From Saprospiraceae bacterium (lineage in GTDB: Bacteria > Bacteroidota > Bacteroidia > Chitinophagales > Saprospiraceae): a stretch of DNA of 64,000 nucleotides. A program made the translations under genes and the position numbers. Below are positions 23,594 to 32,351 of this stretch, piece after piece (the stretch's first letter is position 1; each line of letters opens with the position of its first letter). Below the pieces are notes generated by a model. That model was not told the origin of the DNA and did no database searches. It was given only the letters and a program-made list of their open reading frames with translations. The stretch is from positions 1 to 64,000 of the forward strand of contig JANQPA010000105.1 of assembly GCA_028285545.1 (NCBI GenBank), read 5' to 3'.

Positions 23594-24652
23594 ATGACTT
23601 GCTTTAAAAAAATTTATTGGATTGGGCTTCTTGTCATTTATTCATGCAATAATAATTCAATGGAAAATTTTCAGATTCAAGGACATATTGAAAACGCCCC
23701 ATCGGAGTTAAATATCCAATTAGCTAATAATGAAACTGGACAAGTCCTTGATTCCGCCACCGTTTCCAATGGCCAGTTTAGTTTTAAGGGAAGTGTTGAT
23801 CATCCTAAGGAATATAGGATTGTTTATAAATCTGCTGAAAAAAAACGAAGTCATTATTTCTGGCTGGAAAACACTTCTTTAAACATCAAAGGCAGCTGGG
23901 ATAAAATGGATAAAGCTGAAATTATTGGAGGAAAGGAGCAGCAACTGCAAAATGCCTTGAATGAAAAACTTTCTTATTTCTATACTGAGCAAAAACGTTT
24001 GGTCAAAGAAGAAAAATTTGACTCTCTCAATCAACTTTTCAACAACTTAAGTCAAACCATTGGAGATTTTGCCCTGGAAAATGCCAATAGTTATATGGGT
24101 ATCCAAAACCTATATCGAACCAGGTTAAAATTGGATAAGTCAAAACTGAGCAAGGCTTTGGAAGGCTTAAACGAAGAGATAAAGACCTCTCCCTATGGAC
24201 AGAGTATGCTTTTGTTTAACGAAACCTCTGAATTAGAATTGGGATCTGAGTTTGTTAACTTCAAGGCCAAAACCTTACAAAATGAAGAAATAGATCTTTC
24301 CAAAATGGTTGCAAGTAAACCAACTGTAGTAATTTTTGGTGGCTTATCCTGCATGGGCGAAAGGGGAAGAACTACCCTCAAGGAATTTCAAATGAAGCAT
24401 GGGAATAAAGTAGAAGTACTCGCCTTCGTTTTTGCCAGAAATCAGCAAGAGTGGATTAATGATTCTAATTATGATTTGAATGTAAAGCTCCTTTCAGACC
24501 TGAGGGGAGATCATAGTCCTGTAAAAATCAAATATGGTGTTCAGGCTACCCCAACTGTTTATGTTATTGGCCAAGATGGATTAATCAAATGGAAATCAAA
24601 AGGCTATGGGGATCAAGTAAATGAGGCGGCATTAGCTTTATTGGAAAAATAA
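23594..24652 (+). CDS. Lipoprotein: DUF4369-like domain plus thioredoxin fold (copy 2)
   Basis: The ATG at 23594 gives a lipoprotein signal (lipobox VIYSC); the longer frame begins with TTG. The 352-residue protein is colinear with copy 1 and shares most residues, including the ENAPSELNIQL start, KKRSHYFWLENT and the single-Cys motif GGLSCMGERGR. Flanks are duplicated too: both genes are followed by an aaaaagaag..cagcttaccca word. This indicates a tandem duplication followed by moderate divergence. Function is as for copy 1. Confidence 0.85.
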   Translation: MTCFKKIYWIGLLVIYSCNNNSMENFQIQGHIENAPSELNIQLANNETGQVLDSATVSNGQFSFKGSVDHPKEYRIVYKSAEKKRSHYFWLENTSLNIKGSWDKMDKAEIIGGKEQQLQNALNEKLSYFYTEQKRLVKEEKFDSLNQLFNNLSQTIGDFALENANSYMGIQNLYRTRLKLDKSKLSKALEGLNEEIKTSPYGQSMLLFNETSELELGSEFVNFKAKTLQNEEIDLSKMVASKPTVVIFGGLSCMGERGRTTLKEFQMKHGNKVEVLAFVFARNQQEWINDSNYDLNVKLLSDLRGDHSPVKIKYGVQATPTVYVIGQDGLIKWKSKGYGDQVNEAALALLEK

Positions 24653-24716
24653 TCTAACCTGGAAAAAGAAGTCCAGCTTACCCAAAATGACGAATTTGAC
24701 GCTATGCCCACTTGGT

Positions 24717-24800
24717 AGTAATGGCAATGGCAATATCAATGGCAATGGCAATTTTGTGATTAATATTGAAATTGCCATTGATATTGTTATTGATATTATC
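24717..24800. repeat. Inverted CAATGG/CCATTG repeat between convergent genes
   Basis: Units of aatggcaatgg/aatatcaatgg on the left face attgccattgatattgttat on the right. The arms could form a long AT-rich hairpin spanning the junction of the lipoprotein gene and the convergent racemase-family gene, and overlap the last codons of the latter (stop at 24796). It may act as a bidirectional transcript end. Confidence 0.6.
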
Positions 24801-25854
24801 GTAGAAAAAAGCCATGTTTGAAAGGATCATGTGGGTCAATCAAGAATTCGTGCTGGCCAGTTATGGAGGCGTTTCCTTTCACTTCTGGAATCACTCCTTT
24901 AAAAGGACCAAAATCTACTGTTTCGACCACTCTTCCTTCAAAAACACTTCCAGTAATACTTTCGATACTCATCCAGTCATTCCTGGCTATTTCCATACGT
25001 TCATAATGAATAGCCATCCTACCAGACACCCCTGAGCCTGTTGGGCAGCGATCCACCTCCCCATCTGCAAATACACAAACATTCCTGCTGTCCAAACCAT
25101 CCGAAACTGGGCCTCCTATAAAAATAGTCCCGTAAAGGAAGCTTAGATCTTCCTCGAATGGATGATTAATTTCCTGATCTACATCCATAACGGCGTGTTT
25201 GATCTGCATTCCTTTTTTGATTATTTCGGAATAATTACCTGGGATCAAATCTAAATTTAATTGATTTGCATCTACATAGGCGTAAAAGGCTCCGCCATAA
25301 GCCAAATCGTATTTGATTTTTCCAACTTCTGGGACAACAACTTCTCGGTCTAAGCCTACAACAAAGGAGGGCACACAATGAAAAGAAACATTTTCAACTG
25401 TCCCATTTGACATATGAGCAAAGGAAGTTATTCTACCACAGGGTGCATCGATTTTAAGGGTGGTAACTGTTTCTTGCTTTTCTACCCAAGCCATTTCGAT
25501 GGCCAATTTTGTGATCGCAATAATTGCATGGCCACACATTGTGCTATATCCTTCATTATGCAAAAAAAGGATGCCAAAATCTCCATCCTCATCATTGGGG
25601 GGTAATAGAATGCAGCCATACATATCGGCATGGCCGCGGGGTTCATGCATCAGTGCGGTACGGATATAATCATGGTTTTTTAGCATATCCTGGCGATATT
25701 CTAGGACATTTGATCCTTTGAGTTGAGGAAGTCCGCCAATTATTACGCGTAAAGGTTCACCTCCTGTATGCATATCAATTGTTTGAATGCGAAGCCAGTT
25801 GGAGGGTGGGGAGAAGATAGTGCTTTGGAGAATGGATTGGTAGGTATTTAGCAT
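24796..25854 (-). CDS. Proline racemase family, probable trans-L-3-hydroxyproline dehydratase
   Basis: The ATG at 25854 is preferred over a longer frame to 25923. The 352-residue protein has the family motifs TIDMHTGGEPLRV, MHEPRGHADMYG and STMCGHAIIAI. The first catalytic position is Cys (MCGH), but the second, normally PCGTG, is PTGSGV (DRCPTGSGVSG). A Cys/Thr pair is the established signature of trans-L-3-hydroxyproline dehydratase; Cys/Cys marks racemases and epimerases. The reaction would give pyrroline-2-carboxylate from collagen-type hydroxyproline. No proline reductase or transporter lies beside it. Confidence 0.85.
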   Translation of the reverse strand: MLNTYQSILQSTIFSPPSNWLRIQTIDMHTGGEPLRVIIGGLPQLKGSNVLEYRQDMLKNHDYIRTALMHEPRGHADMYGCILLPPNDEDGDFGILFLHNEGYSTMCGHAIIAITKLAIEMAWVEKQETVTTLKIDAPCGRITSFAHMSNGTVENVSFHCVPSFVVGLDREVVVPEVGKIKYDLAYGGAFYAYVDANQLNLDLIPGNYSEIIKKGMQIKHAVMDVDQEINHPFEEDLSFLYGTIFIGGPVSDGLDSRNVCVFADGEVDRCPTGSGVSGRMAIHYERMEIARNDWMSIESITGSVFEGRVVETVDFGPFKGVIPEVKGNASITGQHEFLIDPHDPFKHGFFLR

Positions 25855-25898
25855 AGGTTGTGTATTAAAGCAATAGTTGAAATATAGGGATATGTTGG

Positions 25899-25925
25899 CA
25901 CGCAGATTTCGCCGATCTCGCAAAT
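25899..25925. repeat. Palindromic repeat family, half copy (upstream of GxxExxY gene)
   Basis: The word cacgcagatttcgccgatct and the following cgcaaat match the left arm of the palindromic family (compare 40997-41072). The complementary right arm is not visible. It lies 124 bp before the GxxExxY ATG. Confidence 0.6.
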
Positions 25926-26048
25926 CCCCCTTTTTGCCACAAATCTTGAGTTATACTACAATGATATAATAACTTTTGAAATTTATTAATCATTCTCTTG
26001 GAAGTTTCAAATATATACTTCTTTTTTGCTTTCAACAATATTTACACG

Positions 26049-26432
26049 ATGACAGAAAACGACATTTCATATGATATTATTGGAGCTGCTTTTGAAGTAT
26101 ATAATGAATTAGGACCAGGGCTATTGGAATCTGTTTATCATTCAGCATTAGAATTTGCATTGGACCAAAAGGGGTATTTGGTGGAAAGCGAAGTAGGAGT
26201 GCCTGTCTACTATGCCAAGCAAAAACTAGGAGTAGGATTTAGAATGGATTTATTAATTGAAGAAAAGGTAATAATAGAAGTGAAATCAGTAGAAAACCTT
26301 CATCCTGTGCATTTTAAGCAACTTTTAACTTACTTAAAGCTCAGCGGAAAGAAATTGGGCATACTGATTAACTTTGGAGCTGGATCATTAAAGCCTAAAG
26401 AGGGGGTTTTTAGAATAGCAAATAAATTGTAA
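26049..26432 (+). CDS. GxxExxY protein (PD-(D/E)XK-like)
   Basis: The ATG at 26049 begins MTENDISYDIIGAAFEVYNE, the usual start of this family; a longer frame to 25998 is not typical. The 127-residue protein shows the name motif GLLESVY (24-30) and a nuclease-like core with D67 (FRMDLLI), E77-x-K79 (IIEVKS) and Q91 in the following helix. This fits a small PD-(D/E)XK fold (PDDEXK_3). The biochemical role of the family is not established to my knowledge. It is flanked by a half copy (25899) and a full copy (26435-26495) of a palindromic repeat, an arrangement worth testing. Confidence 0.9.
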   Translation: MTENDISYDIIGAAFEVYNELGPGLLESVYHSALEFALDQKGYLVESEVGVPVYYAKQKLGVGFRMDLLIEEKVIIEVKSVENLHPVHFKQLLTYLKLSGKKLGILINFGAGSLKPKEGVFRIANKL

Positions 26433-26434
26433 TA

Positions 26435-26495
26435 TTTTTTCACGCAAATTTCACAATAAGACATTTGCGAAATTTGTGAAATCTGCGTGAAAAAA
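26435..26495. repeat. Palindromic repeat family, full copy (downstream of GxxExxY gene)
   Basis: The left arm 26435-26456 (ttttttcacgcaaatttcac, then aa) pairs with 26474-26495 at 21 of 22 positions around a 17-nt loop. It begins 3 bp after the GxxExxY stop and sits between that gene and the convergent receptor gene. The T-run and A-run at its ends would also allow it to work as a bidirectional terminator. Confidence 0.85.
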
Positions 26496-26516
26496 GCCCT
26501 TTGCCTACCTATGACA

Positions 26517-29387
26517 TCAATTCCGTCCCCTCTCCCAAAACCTTCTCTCTCTCCTCTCCTCATTTTGATTAGCACTAGGCGTACCAAAATTTCTTAGCTG
26601 GTAAGTAAAAGTGAGCATCACATATCTTTGTAGCACTGCACTCTCAACATCCTCAATATAAGCATTGGTTACATTCCTTTGAATGCTATTATTTTGTTCC
26701 AATAAATCAAATACAGACAACTGCAATTCCCCCCTTTGATTTTTAAATAATTTTTTGGCTATCGCAGCATTCCATAGCCAGAAGTTTTGATTGAAATCAT
26801 CAGACAAGCCGCTGAATAGCTGATTCGCCATACTGGTACGAAAAACAAGACCTGGGCCAAAAATCAAATTGATGCCGAGCTCAGTATTCTGATTAAAATA
26901 CTCCTGGTTTAATTCTGTCCGCAAAGAGTTGTCAACATAACTCATATTTGATCTGGAGGAAATGGTAAAATCGACTTTCTCACTAATATTACTACTAAAA
27001 ACAAGCCCTAAGCCCACTGTTGAGTTGTTGGCAAAATTGCTTTCCTCATTGATTAAACCTGGTGTCCTGGAATAATTCCCGGTTAAACTTAGGTTGATGT
27101 TTGATTTCAAAAAATTCACGGGTAGCCCGAGGGTTACAAAGGATCTAAGATTCCAATAACCATCTATATTTACAGGGCGACTGAGCTGTCCTCCTCTAGG
27201 CAATACAATATCTCCAAACGATAGGTCCTCTCTTTCAGCAATAAAAGTTTGATTACCGATATAATTATTGGTAACACCTCCTCCTAAGTACCCATAGAAT
27301 ACCGTAGATTTATTCGTGTTGGTAGAAGAATACCTCAAAAATACAGTATGCTGGAAGGATTGTAATAAAGCTGGATTTCCGGTAGTCAATTGAAGAGGAT
27401 TCGTGTTATCAATTACCTCTTGTAACTGGGAAATGGCGGGTTCCTGGGTACTGGTACGATAAAAAATGCGGATATTTTTTTGTCTTGACCATTCATAACG
27501 AATCATTGCCATAGGAAGGATATTGAAAAAACTTCGGTCATACTCCAATGGATTAGGAAAGGTCTGATCATTTTTCAGATCGGCAAATTCGCCGGTCATC
27601 CTCAACATAAACATCATCTTTTTCCCTCTGATATTATATGATGTAGTTACTTGATGTGTAGAATAGTTGCTATTAAAAACATTGCTTAGAGGAATATTCA
27701 ATAAAGCATAATTATTGGTTTCTTCATCAAAATCAAAGGTTTCTTTGTCTGAATCTGTTTTTGTGGTAGATGCCCGATATTGTAATTGCAACATCCCTGC
27801 TTTTCCGACAGGTTCAGTATAAGACAAATTGGCTGATAGGTTCCAGCCGTCTGAAAACAGGTTTGAATATTGATCTAAAGTATCAGCAACCACGGTATTT
27901 CTTCTCAAAAAATTATTTTCTGAAAAGAGGAAGCTTTCACCATCATTAGAATTAAAGCCAGAAGTTACACTAATAGAAAAAGTTCTTCGACTTTTCAAAA
28001 AGCTGTGCCGATATAAGACGTTGGTGGAAAAATCAACAGCTGAAAGAGCGGTTTCATATTGATAGTTGGTGCTGTTCAATAAGGCTTTCTCAATAGAGGT
28101 AATGCCATTGGTTTCTTCCAAACCATCATTTTCTTGTACGGTTAAGCGTGGCCGGATTCGAATTTGATTTCTATCATTCATCTTATAGTCTATCAACATG
28201 TTCAGCCTATGGTTGATATTATTACCATTGATTATACTATTTTCTCGATACACCTGCCCGGAATCAGAACTGGTAAAATAATCGCGATTGATATTAGAAA
28301 AGGCATCATTATCTGTTTGATTGAAAAAATAACTACCCGAAACGCTAATTTTTTCACCCCACTTATCTGAATAATTTAGTCCTACAGCATGGGTTTGGGC
28401 GATGCCCTCTTGTGTGTTAACTAAAAAATCACTTACTCCGCCACCACGGCCAAAACTGCGGCCTCGGCCACCTCCACCTCTAGACCTTCGGCGCGAAGAT
28501 CCACCTACAACTCCCAAAAGATCTTCAGTAGCAAAGTTTTGCTGATTAATGTTATTGGATTGAGCAATAATAGAAAGCCTCATGTCTTTATTAAAAAAGT
28601 TGACACTACCCCCTACTCTGTATCGATTATCGGGTTCATCAGGACCATAGCCAGCATAGATTTTACCAAACTGACCATTTTTCATATTTGATTTAGTAAT
28701 AATGTTAATGGTTTTGGTGGTATTGCCATCATTAAATCCAGTAAACTGAGACTGATCGGATTGCTGATCAAAAACTTGTATTTTTTGGATGACTTCGGCA
28801 GGTAAATTCTTAAGAGCAGCTTGCGGGTCATTACCAAAAAATTCCCGCCCATCTACCAGGACCCTACCCACATTTTCTCCCTGGGCTTGTACCTGTCCTC
28901 CCTGGACTACCACTCCCGGCATTTTTTTAAGCAAATCCTCGGCATTGGCATCAGGATTTGTTTTATAGGCTCCAGCATTATATTGAGTGGTATCTCCTAT
29001 CTGTTTGGCTTGCGGTAATTTTTCCTTAACCACCACCTCATCTAATTGGGTAGCACCCTCAGCCAGTGAAATCCGGCCAAGCCGAATTGGTTTGTTGGTA
29101 ATTTCTATTTCTTGTGCGTGAGTAGTGTAGCCAAGGTAGGATATCTCAAGCTTATAACTTCCTTCAACCACATTTCTAAAAAGGAATATGCCTCTTTCGT
29201 TGGTTACAGTCGCTGTAATTTCATCACCGCTGGCCGCATCCTTTAATGCTGCATGGGCACCAATTAATGGCGAATTGTCTTTGGCATCGATTACTATACC
29301 AAAAATGCCAGAGGCTGAACCTCCTCTCTGAGCATAGGAAATTTCTGTAATGATCAACAATAAAAACAGGGACAAAAGGTACTTCAT
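26517..29387 (-). CDS. TonB-dependent-receptor-like outer-membrane protein
   Basis: The 956-residue protein has a signal peptide (KYLLSLFLLLIITEISYAQ), a CarboxypepD_reg-like domain at about 25-115 (GIFGIVIDAKDNSPLIGAHA), a plug domain at about 118-230 (DANAEDLLKKMPGVVVQGGQ, VLVDGREFFGNDPQAALKNL) and a long beta barrel of the OMP_b-brl_3 kind to about 930. A peculiar Arg/Gly-rich insert (SSRRRSRGGGGRGRSFGRGG) sits near residue 292-315. No SusD partner is adjacent, so it is not a standard Sus pair; a siderophore, peptide or cofactor is as possible as a glycan. It ends with a charged RRERRFWERGRN tail. Confidence 0.9.
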   Translation of the reverse strand: MKYLLSLFLLLIITEISYAQRGGSASGIFGIVIDAKDNSPLIGAHAALKDAASGDEITATVTNERGIFLFRNVVEGSYKLEISYLGYTTHAQEIEITNKPIRLGRISLAEGATQLDEVVVKEKLPQAKQIGDTTQYNAGAYKTNPDANAEDLLKKMPGVVVQGGQVQAQGENVGRVLVDGREFFGNDPQAALKNLPAEVIQKIQVFDQQSDQSQFTGFNDGNTTKTINIITKSNMKNGQFGKIYAGYGPDEPDNRYRVGGSVNFFNKDMRLSIIAQSNNINQQNFATEDLLGVVGGSSRRRSRGGGGRGRSFGRGGGVSDFLVNTQEGIAQTHAVGLNYSDKWGEKISVSGSYFFNQTDNDAFSNINRDYFTSSDSGQVYRENSIINGNNINHRLNMLIDYKMNDRNQIRIRPRLTVQENDGLEETNGITSIEKALLNSTNYQYETALSAVDFSTNVLYRHSFLKSRRTFSISVTSGFNSNDGESFLFSENNFLRRNTVVADTLDQYSNLFSDGWNLSANLSYTEPVGKAGMLQLQYRASTTKTDSDKETFDFDEETNNYALLNIPLSNVFNSNYSTHQVTTSYNIRGKKMMFMLRMTGEFADLKNDQTFPNPLEYDRSFFNILPMAMIRYEWSRQKNIRIFYRTSTQEPAISQLQEVIDNTNPLQLTTGNPALLQSFQHTVFLRYSSTNTNKSTVFYGYLGGGVTNNYIGNQTFIAEREDLSFGDIVLPRGGQLSRPVNIDGYWNLRSFVTLGLPVNFLKSNINLSLTGNYSRTPGLINEESNFANNSTVGLGLVFSSNISEKVDFTISSRSNMSYVDNSLRTELNQEYFNQNTELGINLIFGPGLVFRTSMANQLFSGLSDDFNQNFWLWNAAIAKKLFKNQRGELQLSVFDLLEQNNSIQRNVTNAYIEDVESAVLQRYVMLTFTYQLRNFGTPSANQNEERRERRFWERGRN

Positions 29388-29541
29388 GATTTCTTGTTTA
29401 AGGATTTAACCTTTAGACTAAACAAAATACCTAGATTTTCCCTGATCTTACTATTTTCTTTTCTATCAAGCTCGAAAAGAGACTTAGACCAAAAATAAAG
29501 GGATAAATGCCAAATTTATAAAGATGAAAAAAGCCAGTTCT

Positions 29542-29766
29542 TTAAATAAAAGGCCAATGCATATACATATAGTATTGCGGCATGATTCTTTGTAGCTCCT
29601 CTTTAGTCAGTTCTTCAATTTCTGTTTCTGTCATTTCAGGGTTTTCTCTTTTGACCTGATCTTTTACATAATCCATTGCATTGTATTCAATGGTTTCTCT
29701 CCAGACTCTAAATATTCCTTGAAATTTAGCCCAAAGATTGTTTAAAGTGATTTGGATGACTGTCAT
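29542..29766 (-). CDS. Small conserved-looking protein of unknown function
   Basis: The ATG at 29766 is used; the longer frame begins with TTG. The 74-residue product (TVIQITLNNLWAKFQGIFRV, then WRETIEYNAMDYVK and an acidic EMTETEIEELTKEELQ helix) is soluble and helical. No family is recognised. Two direct repeats with a 21-bp period lie 58 bp upstream of its ATG (29823-29857), almost the same architecture as upstream of the gene at 56988, so this gene is a plausible regulated target. Confidence 0.6.
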   Translation of the reverse strand: MTVIQITLNNLWAKFQGIFRVWRETIEYNAMDYVKDQVKRENPEMTETEIEELTKEELQRIMPQYYMYMHWPFI

Positions 29767-29822
29767 GGTTTCTTTTGTTTGGTTACAATACAAAAGTGCT
29801 ACAAAATAAGAGGCTAAGCTTC

Positions 29823-29857
29823 GACTATTGTTTCATAAATGTTGATTATTGTTTCAT
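29823..29857. promoter_or_regulatory. Candidate operator: two direct repeats, 21-bp period (site 1)
   Basis: gactattgtttcat (29823-29836) is repeated as gattattgtttcat (29844-29857): 13 of 14 bases match and the period is exactly 21 bp, two helical turns. The same word, on the other strand and with the same period, is at 56897-56931. It lies between the divergent genes at 29542-29766 and 29922-32351. Confidence 0.6.
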
Positions 29858-29921
29858 TTGTAGAATATTATTGGGTAATATGCAAAAAGTTAAAATCGAA
29901 GATGTGAACTAATTTTATAGA

Positions 29922-32351
29922 ATGCAGAAAAATGATGTTATAAAAAAATCCTGCTTCTTCTTTTTATTCCTATCTATTTTTTCATGCCAAAATGAAGCCG
30001 AACCATTAGAGGCAAATGTATTTAATATACAAACCCAAGCCCAATGGATTACCGATCAGAGGCAACTCCCAACAAATGATTCCTTATTTTATATCGAACG
30101 CCCTGCCCCACATTTTCGAAAGGAAATTAATGTGGATTATGCAATAAAGGAGGCAAGGCTTTATCTAACAGCAGCAGGCTACTATCATGCTTCGATAAAC
30201 GGCAAAAAAGTTGGAAAAAACATTCTTGATCCTGCCTGGACAGATTTTAGCAAAAGAATTTACTATACTGAATATGATGTGACATCCTTGCTTAAGAAGG
30301 GATCTAACTGTCTGGGCATAATCCTGGGCAATGGGTTTTATAACCCTCTCCCTCTTAGAAAGTGGGGGCGTAGAAACTTAAGGACAGACACTCATGTCGG
30401 GAAGCCTGTCTTTTTAGCAAAGCTCATTATCAATTACAAGAATGGAAAATCTACCCAGATGGTTTCCAATACCACTTGGAAATATACTTATGGACCCATC
30501 ATCAAAAACAGCGTCTATTTAGGCTCTGTTTACGATACTGGAAAAGAGCTGGGTTCCTGGGATAATCCTGGGTATGATGATAAGGACTGGAAACCAAGCA
30601 TACAAGGCAAAGCTCCTGGAGGAAAATTGCAAAAATCATTTTTTCCTCCCGTCCAAATAAACCAAGAAATTACTCCAGTTAGAATATATTCTCCCGATCC
30701 AGGGCTTTGGATAGTTGACATGAGTGTTAATTTCACCGGTACTTATAAAATAAAATTGTCAGGAAATATTGGCGATACGGTTACCATGAGGTTTGGGGAA
30801 CGGGTATACAGCGATGGATCTTTAAATCCAATGACCTCTGTTATTGGTCAAATTAAAAAAAAGGGAGTAGGAGGACCTGGAGCGCCTGAAATTGCCTGGC
30901 AAACTGACCGCTATATTATCGGCGAAAAAGAAGATCCCTGGTATAGCCCTGATTTTACCTATCACACTTATAGGTACATTGAGATAACTGGCCAGGACAA
31001 AAAACCAGAACCTTCAGATGTTAAAGGTCTTTTTCTTCATTCAAATGTTGCTAATGAAAGCAGTTTTTCTTGTTCTTCTCCCTTATTAAATGACATACAA
31101 AAAGCTGTCGAAAGAACCTTTTTGGCTAATCTCGTAAGTGTACAATCAGACTGTGCTGCCAGAGAGAAGTTTGGATATGGAGGGGACCTAAATGCCACCT
31201 GTGAATCGTTTATCTATAATTTTGACATGCAATCTTTTTATCGCAAAACCATTTACGATTGGGTTGATGCTATGAACGATTCCACATTTGTTGATACAGC
31301 CCCATACGTCGGAATACAATATTGTGGCATAAGTTGGGAATCGGCCTTCTTAATTACCCAGTATTACCTTTACCTTTATTATAATGATACTCAGATCATT
31401 GATGAAATGTATGCACTGAACAATAAATGGATGGAAAAAGCATCCCGCATTCATCCCGATGGCCTTGTAGAGAAGGGACTTAGTGATCATGAATCTCTGA
31501 AGCCAGTTCCCGTTCAATTAACGGGAACCGCTCATTACCTCCAGTGTGCTCGAATAATGAAAATTTTTGCCCAGGTATTAAAAAAGAAAGAGGATCAGAT
31601 AAAATATGAGAAATTAGAAAGGGAACTCCAAAATCTAATCAAAACAGAATTCTGGGATCAAGCAATTAAAGAGGATATTAACCGACAGACTCTATTTTCT
31701 ACCTTGCTCTATTATGATATAATACCTGAAGATGAAATAGAGACAGCAAAAGATTCGCTGCTAAAAGCTATTCAGAATGGACCATCCGGGCATTTCAATA
31801 CTGGTATTTTTGGAACAAAATATGTCCTAGAAACACTTTCCCAGTTCGTTTCTCCCCAAAAAGTATTTGATATTGTCAATAGTACCACTTTCCCGGGATG
31901 GGGACATATGATCGATCAAGGGGCTACCACTATTTGGGAAACCTGGAAAGAAAGCGATAATGTTTATTCGAATTGTCATCCCATGTTTGGGACAGTAACA
32001 GAATGGTATTACCGATGGTTGGGAGGAATCCGTCCAGCTCCTGAACATCCTGGATTCAAAGAATTCGTCCTGGCCCCGTTCACTCCTGAAGGGCTCGATT
32101 CTGTCAATAGCATGTATCAATCTCCTTATGGACAAATCATTTCCAATTGGAAAAAAGAAGCATCAGGTGCTTATCGTTTTGAAATGAAGATACCAAAGGG
32201 AAGTAAAGCACAAGTAAACTTATCCCTGACTCCTTCTCAAAAAATTGAAATAAAAAGAAGTCAGGGAGATAAGAAAATTAAAAAAGTTAAAGGTTTACAA
32301 TCTGGTCAATTTTCATTAGGTGAAGGTGGATATATTATTACTATCTCTTAA
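29922..32351 (+). CDS. Alpha-L-rhamnosidase, GH78, lipoprotein
   Basis: The 809-residue protein has a lipoprotein signal (CFFFLFLSIFSC) and then an N-terminal beta domain (YAIKEARLYLTAAGYYHASI), the Bac_rhamnosid_N region (LGIILGNGFYN) and a GH78 (alpha/alpha)6 barrel. The family acid cluster is D410-C-A-A-R-E415 and D422 in DCAAREKFGYGGD, and E673 lies in TTIWETW; in characterised GH78 enzymes such residues are catalytic or bind rhamnose. The C terminus (SPYGQIISNWKKEASGAYRF) is the usual closing beta domain. It would cleave terminal rhamnose from plant or algal polysaccharides at the cell surface. It overlaps the convergent gene by 4 bp. Confidence 0.92.
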   Translation: MQKNDVIKKSCFFFLFLSIFSCQNEAEPLEANVFNIQTQAQWITDQRQLPTNDSLFYIERPAPHFRKEINVDYAIKEARLYLTAAGYYHASINGKKVGKNILDPAWTDFSKRIYYTEYDVTSLLKKGSNCLGIILGNGFYNPLPLRKWGRRNLRTDTHVGKPVFLAKLIINYKNGKSTQMVSNTTWKYTYGPIIKNSVYLGSVYDTGKELGSWDNPGYDDKDWKPSIQGKAPGGKLQKSFFPPVQINQEITPVRIYSPDPGLWIVDMSVNFTGTYKIKLSGNIGDTVTMRFGERVYSDGSLNPMTSVIGQIKKKGVGGPGAPEIAWQTDRYIIGEKEDPWYSPDFTYHTYRYIEITGQDKKPEPSDVKGLFLHSNVANESSFSCSSPLLNDIQKAVERTFLANLVSVQSDCAAREKFGYGGDLNATCESFIYNFDMQSFYRKTIYDWVDAMNDSTFVDTAPYVGIQYCGISWESAFLITQYYLYLYYNDTQIIDEMYALNNKWMEKASRIHPDGLVEKGLSDHESLKPVPVQLTGTAHYLQCARIMKIFAQVLKKKEDQIKYEKLERELQNLIKTEFWDQAIKEDINRQTLFSTLLYYDIIPEDEIETAKDSLLKAIQNGPSGHFNTGIFGTKYVLETLSQFVSPQKVFDIVNSTTFPGWGHMIDQGATTIWETWKESDNVYSNCHPMFGTVTEWYYRWLGGIRPAPEHPGFKEFVLAPFTPEGLDSVNSMYQSPYGQIISNWKKEASGAYRFEMKIPKGSKAQVNLSLTPSQKIEIKRSQGDKKIKKVKGLQSGQFSLGEGGYIITIS

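Noticed and set aside
26330-26587. Minus-strand frame of 85 codons across the palindromic repeat
   Set aside because: It reads through the repeat (giving FFTQISQISQMSY) and both neighbouring genes; such translations are a known artefact of this kind of repeat.
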